Part shown: positions 1-7,895 of the stretch, piece by piece
How positions within the stretch are numbered: the first letter of the stretch is position 1
Layout of the letters: the number at the start of each line of letters is the position of its first letter
NCBI GenBank assembly: GCA_038237515.1
Contig: JBBRYP010000054.1
Location: forward strand, 1-33,017
From: JBBQDZ01 sp038237515
GTDB lineage: Bacteria; Actinomycetota; Thermoleophilia; Gaiellales; Gaiellaceae
Direction: 5' to 3'
DNA length: 33,017 nt
Position numbers and translations under genes: made by a program
The notes under the pieces: model-generated
What the model was told of the DNA's origin: nothing
Database searches by the model: none
What the model saw: only the letters and a program-made list of their open reading frames with translations

Positions 1-33
1 CAACGTTTCACTCGAAACCGACGGTTCGCCGAC

Positions 34-201
34 GCCGCACTATTCCGGCCGCTCTGCGGCCGGCGGCCGCGAAGCGGCCGAGTAGTGCGGCCTCCACCTG
101 CCCCTTCGTTTCCGGTCAAACATTTCGAGAGGCCGCACTAGATGGTCGATCGGTGATTCTCGCACTGTCGGGGATGGTTCAGACCAAGCAGGGCAGTGCG
201 A
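34..201. repeat. structured non-coding region with five CGCACT motifs in alternating orientation
   Basis: Bases 1-323 hold no gene I can support. GCCGCACTA at 34-42 pairs with TAGTGCGGC at 83-91, and the inner arms CGGCCGC (46-52) and GCGGCCG (74-80) extend the stem. GCCGCACTA recurs at 132-140. TCGCACTG at 160-167 pairs with CAGTGCGA at 194-201. The core CGCACT thus occurs five times in about 165 bases. It could be a REP-like element, a binding-site cluster or the 3' end of a gene to the left. The only open frame here, on the minus strand at 40-273, looks like a shadow. Confidence 0.5.
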
Positions 202-323
202 CTGCTCGCCGTTCGTAGCAGCGCCACGGAGGGTGGCGGGCGTGCTGATCCTTCGCCGCGTCCGGGCCACCACCCCGCTCGCGTGAATTATCGATCAGCC
301 ATCCAGGCCCTGGGCGGACGAGG

Positions 324-860
324 GTGATCGGCCTCGATCATCGCCTCGACCGGTGGGTCGTGACCCACCGGAGCGGCGTGCTGAACGTGCTCTTCGAAGG
401 CCTCACCTACGCGGGGACGCAGGGGCTCGTGTGGATCGTGATCGCGATCGCGATCGCCGTCGTGCGCCGCCGGCCCGACGTGCTGCTGCTCGTGGTCGGT
501 GCAGACGCCGCGGCGCAGCTCAGCGCCTACGCCCTGAAGGCGCTCGTCGGGCGCGACCGCCCGCCCGTCCACCACCCCCGGCCGCGGCCGCTCGTCCACG
601 TGCCCCATAGCGGTTCGTTCCCCTCGGGCCACGCAGCCACCAGCTTCGCCTGCGCGGCGATCCTGGCCTCGGCGGAGCCGCGCCTCACGGCACCGTTCCT
701 CGTGCTGGCGGCGGCGATCGCGTTCTCCCGGATCTACGTCGGCGTCCATTACCCGCTCGACGTGGTCGGTGGCGCCGTGCTGGGCCTCGCCGTCGCTACA
801 GCTCTTCGCCGGCTCGCAGGACGCCTGCGACGAGCAGCGCCAGCCCGGCCGCCAGGCTGA
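324..860 (+). CDS. PAP2-family membrane phosphatase
   Basis: This 178-residue protein carries the three signature motifs of the type 2 phosphatidic acid phosphatase family: K72-x6-R79-P80, P100-S-G-H103 and S135-R-x5-H142-x3-D146. Hydrophobic segments lie at about 35-48, 52-72, 105-115, 122-135 and 147-160, so the active site should face outward from the membrane. Family members dephosphorylate lipid phosphates or undecaprenyl pyrophosphate; the substrate here is not determinable. The start is the GTG after GGACGAGG, a plausible ribosome site. The 3' end overlaps the convergent membrane-protein gene by 65 bases, which is long but both readings are supported by motifs or hydrophobic pattern. 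Confidence 0.88.
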   Translation: MIGLDHRLDRWVVTHRSGVLNVLFEGLTYAGTQGLVWIVIAIAIAVVRRRPDVLLLVVGADAAAQLSAYALKALVGRDRPPVHHPRPRPLVHVPHSGSFPSGHAATSFACAAILASAEPRLTAPFLVLAAAIAFSRIYVGVHYPLDVVGGAVLGLAVATALRRLAGRLRRAAPARPPG

Positions 861-1293
861 TCCAGATGCCGATGCCCCGGCCCGCATCGACGAAGGGCTC
901 GGGAATCGAGATCAGGCGCACGAGGACGAAGGTGGTCGCGAGGAGGCCGATCCCGACGACGACGAGGCTCTCGGGAACGCTCGGCGGCAGCTCCAGACCC
1001 ACCAGGCGGAGCGCGTGGAGCGCAAGGACGACGAGGCCGGCGAAGAAGACGAGTTTGCCGAGAACGCCCGTGTGCCAGCCGATCACGGCGGTAGGGGGGA
1101 TACCGCCCGACGCGTGCCCGGTGTACCACCCGGTGAAAGCCGAGACCGAGAGCACGAGCGCTGAGACCCAGCCGGCGCGCTCCGCGATCGCGAAGAGCCG
1201 GGCGGCTCGTATCCGGACGTCCGTCGCCGGTGGACGAACAGCTGCAGGCGGACGGGCGCGGCCAGGGGTTTGCACGTTCGAAGTATGGGGCAC
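796..1293 (-). CDS. four-helix integral membrane protein, unknown function
   Basis: The protein has about 165 residues. An N-terminal basic, Pro-rich stretch of about 40 residues is followed by four hydrophobic helices, including GWVSALVLSVSAFTGWYTG, a helix with LVFFAGLVVLALHALRL, then two more before the end GVLRAGEEL. I do not recognise a named domain. I chose the GTG at 1293 because GGAGGGA lies directly upstream on the minus strand (bases 1296-1302). A longer reading from 1347 would run into the divergent zinc-ribbon gene and its ribosome site. The end overlaps the PAP2 gene tail to tail. Confidence 0.62.
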   Translation of the reverse strand: MPHTSNVQTPGRARPPAAVRPPATDVRIRAARLFAIAERAGWVSALVLSVSAFTGWYTGHASGGIPPTAVIGWHTGVLGKLVFFAGLVVLALHALRLVGLELPPSVPESLVVVGIGLLATTFVLVRLISIPEPFVDAGRGIGIWISLAAGLALLVAGVLRAGEEL

Positions 1294-1315
1294 TCTCCCT
1301 CCACGTTCTGCCGCC

Positions 1316-1323
1316 AGGAGGGG
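1316..1323 (+). promoter_or_regulatory. strong ribosome binding site of the zinc-ribbon gene
   Basis: AGGAGGGG lies four bases before the ATG at 1328. It decides the start of a short gene nested at the end of a longer open frame. Confidence 0.75.
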
Positions 1324-1327
1324 TCGC

Positions 1328-1540
1328 ATGCCCGATCCGTTGCTCATCTCCAGTGCCGACGAGTCGGAGTACGTGGAGTTCCTGGAGGCCGGTGTCGCCG
1401 CGAAGGGAGAGTTTCACTGTTCCGGCTGCGGCTACGGCGTGACGATCTACAGCGAGCTTCCGGTCTGCCCGATGTGCGCAGGCGGTTCCTGGGAGCGCAG
1501 CAGCTGGGCGCCCTTCACCCGCGCGACCGCCGCGCCGTAA
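1328..1540 (+). CDS. small zinc-ribbon protein
   Basis: This 70-residue protein has two CxxC knuckles, C31-x2-C34 and C47-x2-C50, spaced as in zinc-ribbon or rubredoxin-like proteins. An acidic N-terminus (residues 8-20) precedes the ribbon. The ATG follows a near-perfect Shine-Dalgarno sequence. The reading frame is open much further upstream, but that part overlaps the minus-strand membrane gene and has no protein character. It ends three bases before the convergent small membrane protein gene. Role unknown; a nucleic-acid or protein-binding adaptor is possible. Confidence 0.72.
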   Translation: MPDPLLISSADESEYVEFLEAGVAAKGEFHCSGCGYGVTIYSELPVCPMCAGGSWERSSWAPFTRATAAP

Positions 1541-1543
1541 CGG

Positions 1544-1780
1544 TCACAGCCCGAACAGCCGCTGAACCTCGTGCCACACGGTCACGGCGAGGGCAACCGT
1601 CGCGCCGACGAGGACGAGCAGGACGAGCCAGAACCTGACCCGCGCGTGACGCCTGGCACGCGTCGCCTCGATGCGCGCACGGCGGCGGGCGCGGTGGACG
1701 GAGTAGGCACGATCGACCGCCGAAGGGTCGATCGGTGGATCCTCCACGGCGAGCGTCGATCGGCGCGCGCGCTCGGCCAT
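1544..1780 (-). CDS. small single-pass membrane protein, unknown
   Basis: The 78-residue protein has a highly basic middle (about 12 Arg in residues 28-48) followed by one hydrophobic helix (FWLVLLVLVGATVALAVTV, about 50-68) and a short tail. The Arg-rich segment next to the helix predicts an N-inside orientation. The ATG at 1780 sits 6 bases after a TAGAAT -10 box, with no Shine-Dalgarno site, so a leaderless mRNA is likely. Divergent from the large phosphatase gene. No family recognised. Confidence 0.68.
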   Translation of the reverse strand: MAERARRSTLAVEDPPIDPSAVDRAYSVHRARRRARIEATRARRHARVRFWLVLLVLVGATVALAVTVWHEVQRLFGL

Positions 1781-1786
1781 CAGCTG

Positions 1787-1792
1787 ATTCTA
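1787..1792 (-). promoter_or_regulatory. -10 box TAGAAT, leaderless start of gene at 1780
   Basis: TAGAAT on the minus strand is 6 bases before the ATG, placing the predicted transcription start on or next to the start codon. Confidence 0.6.
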
Positions 1793-1851
1793 GTGCGTTT
1801 TGGCTGCAACTCGCGACCGCGACCCCGCTTCCTCCAGAGGCGGAGGAGCGC

Positions 1852-1857
1852 CATACT
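1852..1857 (+). promoter_or_regulatory. -10-like box CATACT, leaderless start of phosphatase gene
   Basis: CATACT, then 7 bases, then GTG at 1865. A GGAGGAG at 1841-1847 is too far upstream to act as the ribosome site. Confidence 0.5.
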
Positions 1858-1864
1858 GGGCGGG

Positions 1865-4600
1865 GTGGCGGTCATCGAGCAACGCCCGCAGCGCTCACCG
1901 GGGGCGCCGTGGTGGGAGCGGGCGGAGCGGCTGGCCGAGTCGGCGGCGGCCACGGCTTCGGCAGCCTCGCTCCACGAGGCCCTGGCAGCCATCGCGCAGG
2001 CCGCGGCGAGCGGAACGGGTGCGGACGTCGCGGCCGTGCGTGTAGCCGACTCGACCGGAGCCCTCACCGTGCAGGCCGTGGTGGCCGGCTCCAGGTCACG
2101 CGCCGCGGAGGTCGAGGGGTCTCGGCTCGCGCCCGAGGACGTGGTCGACGGCTCGGCGCTCCCCGAGGGAAACGTGCCGGCGGAGGTGCGCCGCCTCGCG
2201 GATCGCCTCGGTGCTGAGGGAGCGTTGTATGTTCCCGCGACACTCGAAGGTCACGCCGTCGGCGCCGTCGACCTCTACAGCGTCGATGCTCGTTTCGGCG
2301 CGAGCGACCTCGCCGTGGCGCGGCTCGCCGCGGGTCAGATCGCGCTGGCCGTGCGGCTCCTGGGCGCAACGGCGAACGGGGGTGAGCCCCGCCCCGCCGC
2401 CCTCGACCCCATCGCCCTAGCCGGCGGCGTGCTCGGAGCAATCTCCGGCGACGACGTCCCCGCGCAGCTCGCGGGCGTCGCCGCGGAGGCCGCGCGCGCC
2501 CGCGCAGGCCGGCTGTGGCGGCAGTGCGCGGACGGCACGCTCGTGCTCTGGAGCCGCGACGAGTCCGATGTCGAGGGGGAGGACGCTCTTCGCGCCGACG
2601 CAGAAGCCGCTCTCACTTCCTTCGAGGCGCTCCTGACGATCGCCGAGCGTGAGACCTGTCTGTCGATTCCCCTCGGCAGACCGCCGTCCGGCGTCCTCCA
2701 GCTCGTCTTCGCGGATCGCGCGACGGCCGAGTCGGCGTCGGGGCGGCTCCCGGCGTTCGCCGCTCAGGCGTCCCGGGCGCTTCGCTCCGGGGATCGCGCC
2801 AGGAGCGAGCATCGCGAGCTCGAGCGCAGCCGGGCGCTTCTGGCCGCGCTCGAGCAGGCGATTGCGCAGCTCTCGCTTCCCCATGTGCTCGAGACGGTCG
2901 TCGCGCGCGCAGCCTCGCTGCTCGCCGTCGAACGCCTAGCTCTGTACTTGAAGGAGCCCGAGGGGCTGGTGGTCGCGTCGGCGCGCGGCCTCGAGGACCC
3001 GCAGACGGCGATCGCCGACCACCTGCTCGAGGTCGCGCTCGGCCCCTTCCGCGGGCGCGGCGTGCTGACGGTCGCCCAGGTTTCCTCCGACGAGCGTCTG
3101 TCGGAACTTCGGAGGGAGCTTGCCGAGGCGGAGCTCGGGGCGGCGCTCGCGGCGCCGCTCGTCGCGAACGAGGAGGTGATCGGACTGCTGGCCCTCTATC
3201 CCGAGCGGGATCGGACGGTCTCGGAGGAGGAGGAGGACTTGCTCTCGATGCTCGCCGCGCAACTCTCGGCGGTGGTACAGAACGCTCGGCTGCACGAGCA
3301 GGCGAAGGAGCTCGGTGTCGAGCTCGAGGCAGCACTGGACGCGGAGCGGCTGGCGTCTCGCCGGTTGCGGGCACTCTTCGAGATCTCGCACTCCTTCGCC
3401 GAGAGCCTCTCGCTCGAGGCGACGCTCGAGGCGATGGCCCGGACCGTTGTCGAGAATCTGGAGCTCGACGCGGCCGTGATTCGGGTTCCGGACGCCCGGG
3501 GGGACGCGCTCGTGATCCAGGCCCTCCACGTTGCGAACCCGCGGCTCGTGGAAGGTTTGACGACGATGTTCTCGCACGCCGAGGTCTTCTCGAAGGTCGA
3601 GCTCGCCCGGCGCTTCCGGCGCGGGCGGCCGCTCGTGCTCGACCCGGTTTCGGCCGCTTCGCTCGGCGGATCGTTCGCGCTGCTCGTCCCGTTCCTCGAC
3701 AAGGGATCGACGGGCGCGGTGGTACCGCTCGCCACGCCCACCGCCGTGCTCGCCACGCTGACGCTGCTCTCGCTGAACCCGGCCCGGCCGGTCGGCCGGG
3801 AGACGATCGACGCCGCCGCGTCGATCGCCAGCCAGGCCGCGCTCGCGCTCGAGAACGCGCACCTCTACCAGCAGCAGAAGCAGTTCGCCGAGGAGATGCA
3901 GCGCGCGCTGCTTCCCCGTCGACAGCCCGAGGTTCCGGGGCTCGAGCTGGGGATCGTCTACGAATCGTCGGGCCAGATGGAGCTCGGCGGCGACGTCTAC
4001 GACTTCATGGCGCTCGAGGACGGCCGGTTCGCAGTCATCCTCGGGGACGTTACGGGCCACGGCATCGATGCGGCGGCCGACATGGCGATGGCGAAGTTCG
4101 TCTTCCGCTCGATCGTGCGCGAGCATCCCGAGCCGGCGGAGTTCCTCGCCCAGGCGAACGAGGTGGTGACGGGGGAGATCGCGGTGGGGAAGTTCATCAC
4201 TCTCCTCTACCTGACGATCGACGCCGATCGCGGCGGCCTGGCGTGCGCGGGCGCCGGGCACCCGCCGCCGCGCCTCGTGCGTCCCGATGGCGCGGTCGTC
4301 CCTCTCGAGGTCTCGGGGCTGGCGCTCGGCATCGACGGCGGCCAGAGCTACGCGGAGCTTCGAGAGACCCTCGAGCCCGGAGCCGCCGTCGTCCTCTACA
4401 CCGACGGCGTGATCGAGGCGCGATCGGGTGGCGAGCTCTACGGCATGGCCCGCCTGGACGAGGCCCTCGCGCGCCTCCACGATCGCCCGCCCCAGGCGCT
4501 CGCGCGCGCGCTGATCGACGACTGCCGGCGTTTCGGCGGCGGCGAGCTCACCGATGACTGTGCAGTCGTCGTCGTCCGGCGGTGCCGGCCGGGTCGATGA
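1865..4600 (+). CDS. multi-GAF PP2C-type (SpoIIE/RsbU-like) serine phosphatase
   Basis: About 911 residues. The first two thirds hold repeated GAF-like sensor modules, for example around 3440-3480 nt (ALFEISHSFAESLSLEATLE) and 2850-2960 nt, with a coiled connector near residues 470-500. The C-terminal third is a SpoIIE domain starting near residue 670 (QQKQFAEEMQRALLP). Metal-site motifs are GGDVYDF (about 707), LGDVTGHG (about 727), LYTDGVIE (about 844) and ELTDDCAVVVV (about 893). Such enzymes dephosphorylate anti-sigma antagonists in partner-switching stress pathways; no RsbV/RsbW-like partner is in the window. The frame is open from 1571, but that part overlaps the small membrane gene, so the GTG at 1865 after a CATACT box is preferred. 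Confidence 0.88.
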   Translation: MAVIEQRPQRSPGAPWWERAERLAESAAATASAASLHEALAAIAQAAASGTGADVAAVRVADSTGALTVQAVVAGSRSRAAEVEGSRLAPEDVVDGSALPEGNVPAEVRRLADRLGAEGALYVPATLEGHAVGAVDLYSVDARFGASDLAVARLAAGQIALAVRLLGATANGGEPRPAALDPIALAGGVLGAISGDDVPAQLAGVAAEAARARAGRLWRQCADGTLVLWSRDESDVEGEDALRADAEAALTSFEALLTIAERETCLSIPLGRPPSGVLQLVFADRATAESASGRLPAFAAQASRALRSGDRARSEHRELERSRALLAALEQAIAQLSLPHVLETVVARAASLLAVERLALYLKEPEGLVVASARGLEDPQTAIADHLLEVALGPFRGRGVLTVAQVSSDERLSELRRELAEAELGAALAAPLVANEEVIGLLALYPERDRTVSEEEEDLLSMLAAQLSAVVQNARLHEQAKELGVELEAALDAERLASRRLRALFEISHSFAESLSLEATLEAMARTVVENLELDAAVIRVPDARGDALVIQALHVANPRLVEGLTTMFSHAEVFSKVELARRFRRGRPLVLDPVSAASLGGSFALLVPFLDKGSTGAVVPLATPTAVLATLTLLSLNPARPVGRETIDAAASIASQAALALENAHLYQQQKQFAEEMQRALLPRRQPEVPGLELGIVYESSGQMELGGDVYDFMALEDGRFAVILGDVTGHGIDAAADMAMAKFVFRSIVREHPEPAEFLAQANEVVTGEIAVGKFITLLYLTIDADRGGLACAGAGHPPPRLVRPDGAVVPLEVSGLALGIDGGQSYAELRETLEPGAAVVLYTDGVIEARSGGELYGMARLDEALARLHDRPPQALARALIDDCRRFGGGELTDDCAVVVVRRCRPGR

Positions 4601-4775
4601 GGAGTGGTTCGGGAGCCAGCCGGCGACCGGGCGGGATGGATCGACTTTCTGGTGGTGGGCGACCGCGCACGGGGCACCAAGAGGCCTGTGCGGGTCGCCT
4701 GGGCCGCCGCGGACGCGCCTGGCGCCGCGCAGATCACCGAGCCGGGACAGCGGCAGGCTTCGGTGGGCCATCCAC

Positions 4776-4781
4776 TACACT
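4776..4781 (+). promoter_or_regulatory. -10 box TACACT, leaderless start of L,D-transpeptidase
   Basis: TACACT, 6 bases, GTG at 4788. The 187 bases between the phosphatase stop and this start hold no gene I can support. Confidence 0.6.
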
Positions 4782-4787
4782 CGGAAC

Positions 4788-5813
4788 GTGAGGCGAGCCG
4801 GTCTCCTCGTGCTTCCGGTGTGCGTCGGCCTCGCCGGTGCTCTTGCCGCGAGCGCCGCGGCGGGTGCCGCGACCTTCCCGGCCGGCTCGCAGGGTGCCTC
4901 TAGCGCCGTCGACACGGCTGTCGCGCGCAAGCCTTCGCCGAAGCCCTTCCGGATCGCTGCGCGGGTGACGGTGGCGGGCGTCGGCATCGGGCGAATGAAG
5001 CCGCCGGCGGCGCAGGAGAAGGTGCGGGCTGCGCTCGCGCGTCCGCTCGTGCTGGAGGCGGGGAGCCTGCGGCGCTCCGTCGACCCGGCGCGACTTGGTT
5101 TTCACCCGCGCCTCGCGTCGGCCATCGCGCGCGCAAGGAAGGCGCGTCCCGGCGCACACGTCAAGCTCCTCGTCGTGGTGGAGACCGGTGCCGTGCGACG
5201 CTTCGTCGACGATCTCGCCGGTCGCTTCTACCGTGCTCCCGTCGACTCGCAGCTGTCGCTGCGCGGCCTGCGGCCTTTCCTCACCGAGGGCTCCCCGGGG
5301 CGGGAGGTCGTGCGCAAGAGTGCGGTGACCCGCATCGTCTACAGCCTCCTCCACAACCAGCGGCGGCCCGTGAAGCTGCCCGTACGACGCACGAAGCAGG
5401 CGGTCGGCCGGTCGAACTTCGGGCCGGTGATCGTCATCCTCCGCGGCTCGAACGAGCTTCAGCTCTACGACGGGATGCGCCCGTGGCGGAGCTTCGGTGT
5501 CGCCACGGGGCAGACGAGCTATCGGACGCCGCTCGGCCGGTTCTCGATCGCGGTCAGGTGGCGCTATCCCTGGTGGTATCCACCCGACTCGGCCTGGGCG
5601 AAGGGACTGAAGCCAGTGCCGCCCGGCCCCGGCAACCCGCTCGGGACGCGCTGGATGGGGCTGACGGCGCCCGGCGTCGGGATCCACGGAACGCCTGACG
5701 ACGCATCGATCGGATACTCCCTCTCGCACGGCTGCATCCGGATGCACATCCCGGACGCCGAATGGCTGTTCGACCGGGTCTCGATCGGGGCGCCCGTCTT
5801 CATCCTCGGGTAG
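4788..5813 (+). CDS. secreted L,D-transpeptidase (YkuD domain)
   Basis: About 341 residues. A signal peptide (VRRAGLLVLPVCVGLAGALAA) leads a region of about 150 residues resembling the peptidoglycan-binding-like domain often paired with YkuD, then the catalytic domain from about residue 210. The active-site signature SHGCIRM is complete, with the nucleophilic Cys near residue 316 and the upstream HGT motif near 301. These enzymes form 3-3 cross-links in peptidoglycan or attach proteins to it. The frame is open upstream to 4554, but the GTG at 4788 gives a clean signal peptide and has a TACACT box 6 bases before it. The redox gene follows after five bases. Confidence 0.9.
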   Translation: MRRAGLLVLPVCVGLAGALAASAAAGAATFPAGSQGASSAVDTAVARKPSPKPFRIAARVTVAGVGIGRMKPPAAQEKVRAALARPLVLEAGSLRRSVDPARLGFHPRLASAIARARKARPGAHVKLLVVVETGAVRRFVDDLAGRFYRAPVDSQLSLRGLRPFLTEGSPGREVVRKSAVTRIVYSLLHNQRRPVKLPVRRTKQAVGRSNFGPVIVILRGSNELQLYDGMRPWRSFGVATGQTSYRTPLGRFSIAVRWRYPWWYPPDSAWAKGLKPVPPGPGNPLGTRWMGLTAPGVGIHGTPDDASIGYSLSHGCIRMHIPDAEWLFDRVSIGAPVFILG

Positions 5814-5818
5814 CTGGA

Positions 5819-6349
5819 GTGTCCCGGCAGCTGAAGCTCGGGGGCCAGGCGCTCGCTCTGGCGCTCGTGGCCGGGCTGCTCGCGCTGCTCGTGTGGACGG
5901 TGGCGCACCCGAATCACGTCCCGAAGGGTGCGGCGCCGAACTTCACGCTCCCCCGTCTGAGCGGCGGCGGCGACATCGAGCTGGCGTCTCTGCGCGGCAA
6001 GGCCGTCGTCCTCAACTTCGCGGCCTCCTGGTGCGTGCCCTGCAAGCAGGAGGCGCCGCTCTTCGAGGGTCTCTGGCAGCGCTACCGCTCGCGCGGGGTG
6101 GTCGTCCTCGGCATCGACGCGAAGGACTTCAGGGGTGACGGCCGCCGGTTCGTCAGCCGCCACGGGATCACCTATCCCTTCGCCTACGACGGCCCGGGGC
6201 GGATGTACGACCGTTACGGGTTGACCGGGTTTCCGGAGACGTTCTTCGTCGGGCGAAGCGGCAAGCTCGTCGCGCACATCCCCGGAGCCGTCGGCAAGGG
6301 CGACCTGCCGCAGGTCGTGCGCTACATCCGTCGGGCGCTGAGCTCGTGA
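5819..6349 (+). CDS. membrane-anchored TlpA/ResA-like thioredoxin
   Basis: About 176 residues. An N-terminal anchor (ALALALVAGLLALLVWTVA, about 11-29) is followed by a thioredoxin fold with redox site W-C72-V-P-C75 and the cis-Pro motif GFPETFF near residue 140. Proteins of the ResA/CcmG group reduce apocytochrome c cysteines outside the membrane. It starts at GTG five bases after the transpeptidase stop, and its stop overlaps the ccmH start (GTGA), so the three-gene redox operon is translationally coupled. CVPC rather than CEPC is within family variation. Confidence 0.88.
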   Translation: MSRQLKLGGQALALALVAGLLALLVWTVAHPNHVPKGAAPNFTLPRLSGGGDIELASLRGKAVVLNFAASWCVPCKQEAPLFEGLWQRYRSRGVVVLGIDAKDFRGDGRRFVSRHGITYPFAYDGPGRMYDRYGLTGFPETFFVGRSGKLVAHIPGAVGKGDLPQVVRYIRRALSS

Positions 6350-6813
6350 GGACGCTCCTCGTCGCCGCCGCGTGCGTCGCGGCGCTCGCGGTGGCCGCTC
6401 CGGCGATGAGCAGCGAGCGCCACCCGACGCTGCAGGAGCTCGAGACGATGCTCATCTGCCCGACCTGCCACACCACCCTCGATCAGTCCGACGCGCCGAT
6501 CGCCCGGCGGATGAAGCGCTTCATCGTCGCCCGGATCGCCGCGGGCGACTCGGCGAGTCAGATCAAGGCGAAGCTCGTGGCGCAGTTCGGCGAAGCCGTG
6601 CTCGCCGCGCCGCCGAAGAACGGGTTCGACCTGCTCGCGTGGTGGCTGCCCCTCGCCGGCATCGCAGCCGGGGCAGGCGTCCTCGGGATCGCCGCCTGGC
6701 GCTGGAGCTCGCGCCGCGGCGGAACGTCGCCGCCGGCCCTTGCGGGAGGGCCTCCGCTCGCCCCGGAGCTCGAGCGAAGGCTCGACGAGGAGCTGCGCCG
6801 CTACGACCGCTGA
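6346..6813 (+). CDS. CcmH/NrfF-like cytochrome c maturation protein
   Basis: A 155-residue protein with signal peptide (MRTLLVAAACVAALAVAAPA), the redox motif C38-P-T-C41 in ETMLICPTCHTTLDQS, a helical segment typical of CcmH (RFIVARIAAGDSASQIKAKLV) and a C-terminal membrane helix (LLAWWLPLAGIAAGAGVLGIAAW, about 98-120). CcmH keeps apocytochrome c thiols reduced for haem ligation. The GTG start overlaps the preceding stop by four bases. The window shows no CcmF, CcmE or ResB, so the haem ligase must lie elsewhere. Confidence 0.87.
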   Translation: MRTLLVAAACVAALAVAAPAMSSERHPTLQELETMLICPTCHTTLDQSDAPIARRMKRFIVARIAAGDSASQIKAKLVAQFGEAVLAAPPKNGFDLLAWWLPLAGIAAGAGVLGIAAWRWSSRRGGTSPPALAGGPPLAPELERRLDEELRRYDR

Positions 6814-6824
6814 CGCGGCTCCCC

Positions 6825-7535
6825 GTGCTGACCCGCATACCGATTGCCCTGTTCGCCGGCCTCGCCTCGATCGTGACGCCGTGCGTCCTCCCGCTCGTGC
6901 CCGGGTACCTGTCGGCCGTGTCGGCGGTCGAGGCGGGGCGGCTGGGCGAGCGGGGAGTGGCGCGGCGGGTCACCGTCGCGACGATCCCGTTCATCCTCGG
7001 CTTCACCGTCGTCTTCGTGCTCCTGGGAGCGGGGGCGGCGGCCGTCGCGGGCATCGTCGACCGGCGCTCCCAGACGGCGATCGCGGGCTTCGTCCTCGTC
7101 GTGCTCGGCCTCGCGTTCGTGGGCTTGCTGCCCTGGCCGGAGCGAGCCGTCGCGCCGGGACTGCTGACGCGCGCGCGTGCGCGGGGCTCGAACGCGCTTC
7201 TCGGCGCCGCCTTCGCCGTTTGCGCGGCTCCCTGCATCGGCACCGTGCTCGCCGCCGTCCTCGTCCTCGCCAGCAACACAGGCACCATCCTGCGCGGTTC
7301 CATCCTCCTCGCCGCCTACTCGCTCGGCCTCGGCCTCGGCTTCCTGCTCGCGGGGCTCGCCTTCGCCCGTGCGATGGGCGCGTTCCGGTGGGTGCGCGAC
7401 CATTACCGGATCATCCGGGCCGCGAGCGGCGTTACCCTGATCGCGCTCGGGCTGCTCCTCTTCCTCGACCGGGACTGGTGGCTACGCATTCTCCTGAACC
7501 GGGCGCTCGAGCGGGTCGGCCTCGAGAACGTCTAG
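6825..7535 (+). CDS. ccdA: CcdA-family transmembrane thiol reductant transporter
   Basis: About 236 residues, six predicted membrane helices. The two conserved cysteine motifs are present: TPCVLPLVPGY near residue 20 and CAAPCIG near residue 130. CcdA passes electrons from cytosolic thioredoxin to extracytoplasmic ResA- and CcmH-type proteins, which fits the two genes directly upstream. The GTG at 6825 lies 11 bases after the ccmH stop; CTG at 6810 is an alternative. The 3' end overlaps the convergent DUF309 gene by 54 bases. Confidence 0.9.
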   Translation: MLTRIPIALFAGLASIVTPCVLPLVPGYLSAVSAVEAGRLGERGVARRVTVATIPFILGFTVVFVLLGAGAAAVAGIVDRRSQTAIAGFVLVVLGLAFVGLLPWPERAVAPGLLTRARARGSNALLGAAFAVCAAPCIGTVLAAVLVLASNTGTILRGSILLAAYSLGLGLGFLLAGLAFARAMGAFRWVRDHYRIIRAASGVTLIALGLLLFLDRDWWLRILLNRALERVGLENV

Positions 7536-7895
7536 CGACTCGTCGGCAAGAAGGGCAGAGGATTCTCCCGGGCCGAACGGCTCGGGCAGTGCGAGGTCGC
7601 CGCCCGCGACGCTCGCCCGGGCCTCTGCGAGCCGATCGAGTAGCGGCCCGAGCTCGAGGTCGCGGTGGCGGGGAGCGTAGGGGCCGAGACGCCGCTGCGC
7701 CTTCTCGAGCTGCCGATCGCAGCCGGCGTGGTTGCCGCGACCAGCCTGATACCAGGCAACCGCGACATGGACGAGCCCCTGGAAGAAGTCGCGTTCTTGC
7801 AGCGTGGCGGCCCGCCAGGCCACCTCGAGCTCCTCGTGCGCCGCGAAGTACTCGCCGCGCCGGATCAGGTCGAAGCCGCGCGCGAGGAGATCCTC
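7482..7895 (-). CDS. DUF309 family protein, start displaced by a frame change
   Basis: The reading frame from 7895 to 7482 encodes a DUF309 domain: RRGEYFAAHEELEVAWR, then ERDFFQGLVHVAVAWYQAGRGN and the C-terminal helix. This family of helical proteins has no firmly assigned function. No ATG, GTG or TTG precedes the domain in this frame; the first (GTG at 7823) falls inside the HEELEVAWR motif and would remove an essential helix. The upstream 31-codon frame ends in TGA exactly where this frame becomes readable, and skipping one base at GTC-T-GAG joins them. CTG at about 7859 is another possible start. See the finding on this junction. Confidence 0.68.
   Translation of the reverse strand, partial: EDLLARGFDLIRRGEYFAAHEELEVAWRAATLQERDFFQGLVHVAVAWYQAGRGNHAGCDRQLEKAQRRLGPYAPRHRDLELGPLLDRLAEARASVAGGDLALPEPFGPGESSALLADESLDVLEADPLERPVQENA

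Noticed and set aside
40..273. 77-codon minus-strand frame at the left edge
   Set aside because: Arg/Pro-rich, no ribosome site or -10 box, and covers the repeated hairpins.
2936..4771. 611-codon frame antisense to the GAF/SpoIIE phosphatase
   Set aside because: Opposite-strand shadow of a gene with clear motifs; Arg/His/Leu-rich composition typical of high-G+C shadows.
4604..4903. 99-codon plus-strand frame after the phosphatase
   Set aside because: Its second half overlaps the transpeptidase signal peptide in another frame and no domain or start signal is visible.
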